DNA of 64,000 nt, taken from assembly GCF_030272615.1 (NCBI RefSeq), contig NC_081413.1:441831038-441895037 (forward strand). The letters run 5' to 3'. This document shows positions 58,201 to 64,000 of this stretch, one piece after another. Each line of letters opens with the position of its first letter. The stretch's first letter is position 1. Source of the stretch: Cryptomeria japonica (Eukaryota; Streptophyta; Pinopsida; Cupressales; Cupressaceae). The notes under the pieces were generated by a model that saw only the letters and a list, made by a program, of their open reading frames with translations, searched no databases and was not told where the DNA came from. The translations under genes and the position numbers were made by a program.

Positions 58201-58738
58201 CATTCCTCCTCCTCAATCTTCGCAACTTCCTACTAAGACTAGACGAAATCATTCTGCACATGAATGCCGACGAAAGCGTCGTCTTAGAGCTCAGGCAGCT
58301 GCTTTTCAAACTTTGCAATCCCCCAAAACACCTTCAACAAGCATTATTCCATTTTCTCCTCAGCCGACGATTGAGCCGAAATCTCCTAAACATAAGATGC
58401 ATGATGGTCTTGATCCTGTGTGAGTTAAAGATCCTATTTTTATAAATCTTGATGATGATATAGATGAAAATGTTATTCATGATGCAAATATTACTCCTGT
58501 TCATTCTGATAGTGAATATGAACTTGTTGATATTGATAACCATTTATCTAACGAATTTTCTAAAGCACTTATCCTAGCTCCTAGACAAGAACAATGTGGC
58601 TCGGAACATGAACATAGCCCTTGTTTGGATCTTGTGATAGCTCCATCTGCTGTGTTGGATGTTCCTCCTCTAGTGTGTTCCCTACCTTCTCGAAACATTG
58701 ATCAGCAAGATCGGGGGGTAGATGACGTGCTAGACTAG
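55295..58738 (+). pseudogene. Element G gag with inactive-looking protease domain
   Basis: One frame of 1,148 codons from the ATG at 55295 to TAG at 58738, interrupted only by TGA at 55643 and 58421. After an acidic N-terminus and a Pro/Ser/Asn-rich spacer come a short coiled coil (INNLAQTVSSLQQQIASM), the capsid domain (YNGKGDPLTHVKTFQ, RDKALQWYCSLP, FISNLQKDIREKLLF; about 56230-56710) and a knuckle CQFHRQPGHDTEKC near 57029. The retropepsin-like part follows with VLIDPSCMVNVI; the active-site D-S/T-G or DGG is DPS, so it is probably inactive. A Pro-rich part, a basic cluster (HECRRKRRLRAQ near 58260) and an acidic tail end it. Gag of the gypsy PF03732 type packages RNA. It lacks pol. Confidence 0.85.
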
Positions 58739-59457
58739 TTTCATTAGCATAGCAGATTCTCTCCTCCTCTCTTTTGTTACTTCTTCTATATGTTATTTTC
58801 ATTCTTCTATTTGTTGTCCTTAGTGTTGTCTACTTGAGGACGATGCAAAGCATTGAGATCTCTTGATCTCTCTCATGTTGACTCAAAAGACACATGTGTT
58901 ACCTTCTTCTAGGTGACCTTCCTTGATTGGGGAATGAAGAACAATTATGCATACATACATATGATATACATGAATTATCATACAGTATACTGACCCCGAT
59001 GAAAGCGAAGTCACCTTGTGCTTTGTGTTTTGTGTCTATTATCCTTGGGCTTATCTCACACTTGGGGGCTAAATCCTTGTGATAACGTGCTCCTTTCTCA
59101 TATGTATCACTACCTTAAAGCAATCACCCCCGGTGAGGCATGTGCGATCGCTTTAACGTAGGGGGGCATACATCCCGTTCATATCTTTTCAAGATACTTG
59201 AAAATTTCTTGGCAAATTTAACCTTGCCTTGAAAATTTTTGATATCTTTCTTGCATGACTCATAGTGAGGGAACCTTACTACTGACAGTCATGGTTCTCC
59301 CTCGTGATCTTCCCTTTTACTTTGTCAATCGAAGTCGTAAGATCCTTAGTCCACTGGGGGCTTGGTGTATCTTGCCTCCTTGACGTGGTGAAAGTTTTTT
59401 TCAATGTTGTTTCCTTGTACTTTACCGGAAGTATGAGCGTACGCTTATACTCCCGCT
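58739..59457 (+). other. 3' untranslated region of G
   Basis: No frame, no RT. A CT-rich beginning is followed by sequence with TCACACTTGGGGGCTAAATC and GTCCACTGGGGGCTTGG, which resemble the PPT (GGGGGCTAAA) and may be additional purine tracts. Confidence 0.5.
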
Positions 59458-59472
59458 AAAGTGGGGGCTAAA
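59458..59472 (+). promoter_or_regulatory. Polypurine tract of G
   Basis: AAAGTGGGGGCTAAA lies directly before the right LTR start TGTAGC. Confidence 0.8.
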
Positions 59473-60737
59473 TGTAGCATCCTAAAATTGTGACACTTGC
59501 AATTTCGACCGCATTTGGGTCTTCACAATGGCGACGCAACACACAACCTGAATGGAGACCCCGAAACCTGATTATGACACTGAAAACTGCATTTTCTTGC
59601 ACCCTGGCCTGAACCTCCTTTGCACCCTGCTGTCCCGGGAGGTGGGACCAGAGCGCCCAGCGCCCTGGTCCTTCAGGACCAGGGCGCCCTGGTCCCCCAG
59701 GACCATGGCTCCTAGCGCCTTGGTCCCTGGCCCTATTTTGGGCCCGGTTTCCTATGGGGCTTCGGGTCTTTTTGATTGCAAATTGGAAAATTAACTTTCC
59801 TGGTCGGCCTAAGGTCGGGAAAATCAGTCTATTAACCCTAATTGGCAAGTATATAAACTACATTTGCCTCTCCCATTTGGGTAAGAGGGACATATGCATA
59901 CAAGCGTGGAAACTATACTCAAGCATTCAAGCATTCAAGCATTCCTTCAAGTAATTGATCATTTCAAGTCTCCATTCAAGGCTAAGTGTTGCATTCAAGA
60001 CAAGGATTCAACCATTGAAGAGGAGATCACTTACAACACATTACATGCTACAACATAGAACATACAACAAACAACAACATCTATACCTTCGCATATAAGG
60101 ATACAAACATCCTTACAACAAGGTATTAGTACTTGTTTTACATTACATTTACAACAATTTCTCATTTCTTGGTTAATTCCAAAACCGGGGTTTGACCTAA
60201 AGGCAAACCCCTAATCCCTAACCCCCCAATCGTCTTCGCTTTTCTGTGTGTAGGTTGCAGGTACGCGGCTAAAATTGAAGATCTAGAATCCTTGTGCAGA
60301 GACGAACAGATCCCCCTTCGTTTCGCGGATTTTTCGGAGGACCGTGGCGCTCGGGCGCCATCGTCCCGACAACTTTTGCTCAAATTTGCAGGACAGCGCC
60401 GTATCGACATTTTACTGCTAATTCCAGGTCCGCAACTTCATCCTATATCCCTATCTCAGTTTATAAGTGAATCTTTCTCACTTTCTATGCATTCCTAGCT
60501 TAATTCTTCTATCAACATTCTTTACAAAAGAGGGTAGCCTTGCTTTCTTAACCCTTGAAACTCATTTAGCATCCAATCTTGCATTGTGTGGGATTGGATC
60601 TTGTGGGTTTCAACCCCTCTTTTGAATGTAAAGTCTCCCAAGTGAAAACCATCAACCCTAGTGACTCTCCCTTCTCTCTCCTCGGAGTTGGGGAGGGGAG
60701 AACGACTAGGGTTCGAGCGATTATTTTCCGCTTTACA
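59473..60737 (+). repeat. Right LTR of element G
   Basis: 1,265 bp, nearly identical to the left LTR apart from the extra 24-bp hairpin unit and scattered changes. It ends CCGCTTTACA, then CATTC. Confidence 0.94.
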
Positions 60738-60742
60738 CATTC

Positions 60743-61115
60743 ACACTGAGCCTTTGTTTTCTAGGCGCTAGGACTAGAAGCTATGGATACCCCTATTTGG
60801 TTAGTGAGCACTTGGAACTTAGATTTCCTTTTTAGGGAGTATTTCTGACCGCTTTTTGCAAAGGATAACTGGTCACAAAAACCTGGTTCTTATTGCAGCC
60901 ATAAAATAGGTATCGGGAGAGGACTTCCAGAGCTCTAAGGATAGGTACCGACATCTATTCTCACTTTGTTTCCTCACTACTAGATATCAACCTGCCAAGG
61001 TATCTCATTATCCATCTCACTAGAGTTGTTTTCGTTTTTTCTTGAAAAGTATTTGGGTGGGTTAGTGGAGGTAATGGAAATCATAGTTCCCTACGTGAGC
61101 ATCCCTACAACGTCA
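60743..61115. other. Spacer between G and H
   Basis: No coding signal, repeat or LTR end seen. It joins 52512-52867 across element G as the older host sequence. Confidence 0.35.
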
Positions 61116-62251
61116 TGATAGACTTATAAAGAATGGAAAGGGGGGGGATGAATCAGTGATAGCAAAAACAATAACACTTTAAAACCAGACTGGTAAAAAC
61201 AATTAACCAGATTACTTAAGAATTTGCATACAATCCAAAGTGTTATAAAAGCATTCACAACAAGTAAAAAATTTACCATAACACAAGAAGTTATACATTA
61301 AAAACCCAACTAGGAAAAAACCATGGTGAGATGGGACTCACAAGTTAACTATCTACAGAAATAGGTAACTAACCGGTTAAGGTATACAAAGTTCTCTGTT
61401 AGGAGCGAATCCTATTAAAGATCCCAAAACCTTGTTAGGAGCTATACCTGGTTAAAGGTAACCTCAGTGGAGGATTTATATCCAAGATAATGAATCACCT
61501 TGTTAGAGGATTTGTACAATGAAGATTGTTAGAGCTTACCCAGTTAGGGGATTTAACTGCTGTAGTGATTAGAAAACAATAGGTGGTATGATCTAGGAAT
61601 AACACATCTTGCTTGTATAGATCATTTTTTGCTCACTCAATACTACATCACCGACATACTCTATAACTCCTTCAACAAATTGCATCCACTCTAACTCATA
61701 ACATCACTTGTATCTTACATATCAAAATAACTCATCATAATGTCTTTTTATAGACATTATATTTTATGCCGGCTCAAGAACCTCATCATAATTTCCTAGG
61801 TTTAGTGTATTTGGATAATCTTCCATAACACATCACAAATCATCACCAAAAATGTTGGTTAGAGATAACACATCAAGACCAATGATAACTCATCACACAA
61901 TCTATGAAACCGGTTGGAACACCGATACCAATTGAGTGTTCACCACATCAAACTCATAGACCGATTGTCTCCATTCGCCTCCTTGTCGCTCTTCGTTGCA
62001 TCTCAAAACTGGTGATAGTGAAATAGACCAAAACCAATTGTCTTAACTACATATATCGGCTGTCTACGTATACCAGTTTATACTTACTCTATACATATGA
62101 TACTGATTTGCAATATGAAGACTTAGGAGTAGTACCAGTTTGCCTTAACTAAGATGACTATGACAATCTAAACATATGTGTGTGTGTGTATATGTGCCAT
62201 AAATGACAACATATAAAGTCATCCAATACAAGAATTATCATCATGCCAACA
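61116..62251 (-). repeat. Copia LTR H
   Basis: It begins about TGATAGACTTATAAAGAATGG with the G-run GAAAGGGGGGGGATGAATCA and ends CATGCCAACA, followed by the copia PPT signature. The block AACTAGGAAAAAACCATGGTG is the counterpart of the GGGAAAAACC block. No second LTR or coding interior is present in the window, so it is a truncated element. The outer boundary at 61116 is approximate. Confidence 0.7.
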
Positions 62252-62415
62252 ATCTCCCCCTTTGGCATTGATGGCAACACTTAGAAAAGTTTTAGACAAC
62301 TAAGTGTGCTTACAAAAATGTATAGACTCCCCCTTAATAGTACATACAAAATTTTCACACCACATACATGTTTCTACTCCCCCTTTGACAACACGTCAAA
62401 CTTGAGGTGATTTAT
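62252..62415 (-). promoter_or_regulatory. PPT array and stub of copia H interior
   Basis: Three purine tracts in minus sense (62253, 62327, 62377) repeat the spacing seen in D, B and E. The copia sequence is lost after about 62415. Confidence 0.6.
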
Positions 62416-62436
62416 TGATAATAAAGAGGTGGTCCC

Positions 62437-62706
62437 ATGGTTTCCATTTGTTTAGGGCTTAAATACCATGTCTATGATGCAAACTAGGACTGGTTGTGGC
62501 ATGCTTCTAACTTCCCACTATGGCGGTACTACTTAATGGTTTTAGATGGAGTAACCTGGTACTTTGATTTTTATGATTATATCTTCCCAAATATCCTGAC
62601 CCCTGATGATCCTCCCATTTTCCAAGTGATCATGCTCTTCTCTGATTCAGACTCAGATTACATGCAAGAAGAAGATGATGATGATGAGGAAGACGAAGAT
62701 GAATAA
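62437..62706 (+). pseudogene. Small ORF with very acidic C-terminus, antisense to gypsy fragment J
   Basis: A frame of 90 codons starts at the ATG at 62437 and ends with TAA at 62704-62706, with one TAG at 62485. It encodes FPLWRYYLMVLDGVTWYF, DYIFPNILTPDDPP and ends in SDSDSDYMQEEDDDDEEDED. It lies downstream of the minus-strand integrase of J and in antisense, the position taken by the PMD gene in element A. It is probably the last exon of an antisense gene. I do not recognise the family. Confidence 0.4.
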
Positions 62707-63182
62707 GAACAAGATTAGGCTCCTTCTATTTTCTATGACCTTTACTTCCTTTTTCTTACAAGCTACAAGGCCTAAGAAATGATTTTGTCATGTAATTATG
62801 TAAAGAAAATAATACATAATATAATATAATACTTTTTGCTTTTGTTTTAACATGACTTTTGTCAAAAATGTGCTTGTTTACTTCTATCTTGCTCAATATT
62901 TTTAATTTTCAAAATTTAAGATGGTTTAAGAACTTCATAACTTCTATACCTAGAACAAAAATGACCTCTGACAAACAAAAAACACACTATTTACAATATT
63001 TACACATTTAAAGAAAATAGAGCTTAATTGAAAGGTTTAAGATGGATCCCATTTACTGGAATCCCAAGTATTTCACCTTGCATAACCTCTAGAGTGAAGG
63101 CATCAAATTATTTGCATTCAAGGATACAAAAATGACCCTCGCATAGGCTGTCAAATTTTGTGTGTTGACCTAGTTTAGCATC
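62707..63182. other. Spacer of gypsy fragment J
   Basis: A/T-rich, with no frame I trust. It separates the antisense ORF from the integrase end. Confidence 0.3.
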
Positions 63183-63645
63183 TCATTCATTATATTTTAA
63201 AATGACATCACCGTACTTAAAACTTGGGTCCGAGCTCTTTTTTTTAAACCATCTCTTAAAAAATTGTTTCATATTACAGAAGGAATTGAAATATTTCTCC
63301 CTTTTTTCTTGCAATTGTAGGAGCTCTGCCAATCTTACTTCCATGGGTTCATTATCTTCTAACTCTAGAGATTTCAAAAACTGCAGAGCAGGGTTCTCTA
63401 ATGAAACCAGGAACTGAGCTTCTTTACCATAGGTAATCTCATATGGGGAGTTATTCAATATCTGTTTATGGGTCACTCGGTCTTCCTAGAGAGCACTCCT
63501 TAAATGTTGGTACCATTATTTTTTATGGTCAATTCCTATCCTTTTGATGAGTTGAATCAAGTTTTTATTGGTTGGATTGGCTAAACCATTTTCTTGTGGA
63601 TAATAATTTGAAGAGGTTTTCAAGTAAATGCCACGGTTGAGGGAA
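63183..63645 (-). pseudogene. Gypsy integrase C-terminal fragment J
   Basis: On the minus strand: NYYPQENGLAN, NKNLIQLIKRIGIDHKK, then VTHKQILNNSPYEITYGKEA and VRLAELLQLQEKREKYF, ending SSDPSFKYGDVILKYNE. This is the end of a Ty3/gypsy integrase core and its C-terminal part. At the place of the third catalytic residue (usually GLAE or GQAE) Asn is present. Two stops lie near 63490-63530. It is cut at 63650 by copia LTR I. Confidence 0.8.
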
Positions 63646-63650
63646 AATTG

Positions 63651-64000
63651 TGTTGGCATTGTGTTGTCATTGATGTCAACCAGTATAGGATAACTACCAA
63701 TATAAGAGATGTTTGTGCAACACTATCATGCAGGAGTACAGGATGAGATATCTTTGATATCACCTTGTGTTGCAAATCACTAGTAAGGTAAGGAAGAGAA
63801 TGTCATTAAGAGGAATGATCACTGGAGTCACCGGTACACAAGTTAGTGCCTAACTTGTGTGGTTTATATGGTAAGGAGAGTATGTCAACTGGTTAGTGAG
63901 GTGTTGACAATGAGCAGGATGCTTGGATGTTGTTTGTGATGAAGAGGCAGAATGTTACCTAAATCACACCAACACCAGAGGAGAAGGATGGATTGGTCAC
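63651..64000 (+). repeat. Start of copia LTR I, plus orientation
   Basis: TGTTGGCATTGTGTTGTCATTGATG opens the LTR in the same way as the element-sense LTR starts of B, D, E and H, but on the plus strand. It runs out of the window. Confidence 0.65.

Larger units (their letters stand above)
52873..60737 (+). mobile_element. Gag-only gypsy-like element G
   Basis: LTRs 52873-54113 and 59473-60737, with a perfect 5-bp duplication CATTC at 52868-52872 and 60738-60742. A PBS follows the left LTR and a PPT precedes the right one. The only coding region is a gag with a protease-like domain. From 58739 to 59457 there is no RT, RNase H or integrase. It is therefore a non-autonomous TR-GAG-type element. 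Two in-frame TGA codons are the only defects of its ORF. Confidence 0.92.

Noticed and set aside
58228-58290. bZIP transcription-factor basic region in G
   Set aside because: HECRRKRRLRAQ recalls one, but no leucine zipper follows. A nuclear or RNA-binding basic patch of gag is more likely.
57205-58318. Minus-strand frames opposite the G gag
   Set aside because: They are low-complexity mirror frames of a well-supported gag.
62170-62200. TG microsatellite as a functional element
   Set aside because: A short simple repeat in LTR H with no further signal.

Overview
The window is plant nuclear DNA built almost entirely of nested LTR retrotransposons. I see no host gene, rRNA or tRNA. Diverse Ty1/copia elements, a 16-kb Tat-type Ty3/gypsy element with a second RNase H, several pol-less LTR elements and frame-preserving decay by nonsense codons fit a large-genome seed plant. 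A conifer is my best guess, by inference only.

Layout, with letters used below. F (442-2686 and 43741-45655, minus) is an old broken ORF of unknown family. Copia D (2687-43735, minus) sits inside F with LTRs 2687-3943 and 9150-9857 plus 43208-43735; its right LTR is split by gypsy A. A (9858-43202, minus, 5-bp TSD AAATC) carries LTRs 9858-11329 and 41741-43202, a PBS resembling a tRNA-Lys complement, and gag, protease, G-patch-like motif, RT, RNase H, second RNase H and integrase. Between its integrase and 3' LTR lies an antisense plant-mobile-domain (PMD) gene with its own TATA box and intron. A is interrupted by copia B (13768-21306, minus) and by C (27656-36973, plus), a 9.3-kb LTR element without recognisable capsid or pol.

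The right third holds E (45878-52506, minus), a copia-like element with zinc knuckles and a roughly 1,100-codon protein of unknown function but no pol; G (52873-60737, plus, TSD CATTC), a gag-only gypsy-like element rich in GC hairpins; H (61116-62251), a copia LTR with a stub of interior; J (62437-63645), a gypsy integrase fragment followed by an antisense ORF; and I (63651-64000), the start of another copia LTR.

Insertion order by nesting is F, then D, then A, then B and C: four levels. B keeps one reading frame through gag-pol, and E, G and the PMD exon nearly so. The breaks are mostly TAG or TGA codons at places where CAG, CGA or TGG is expected, which suggests deamination of methylated cytosines in silenced DNA. 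The pol-less elements share PBS, PPT or LTR modules with autonomous ones, which suggests mobilisation in trans.
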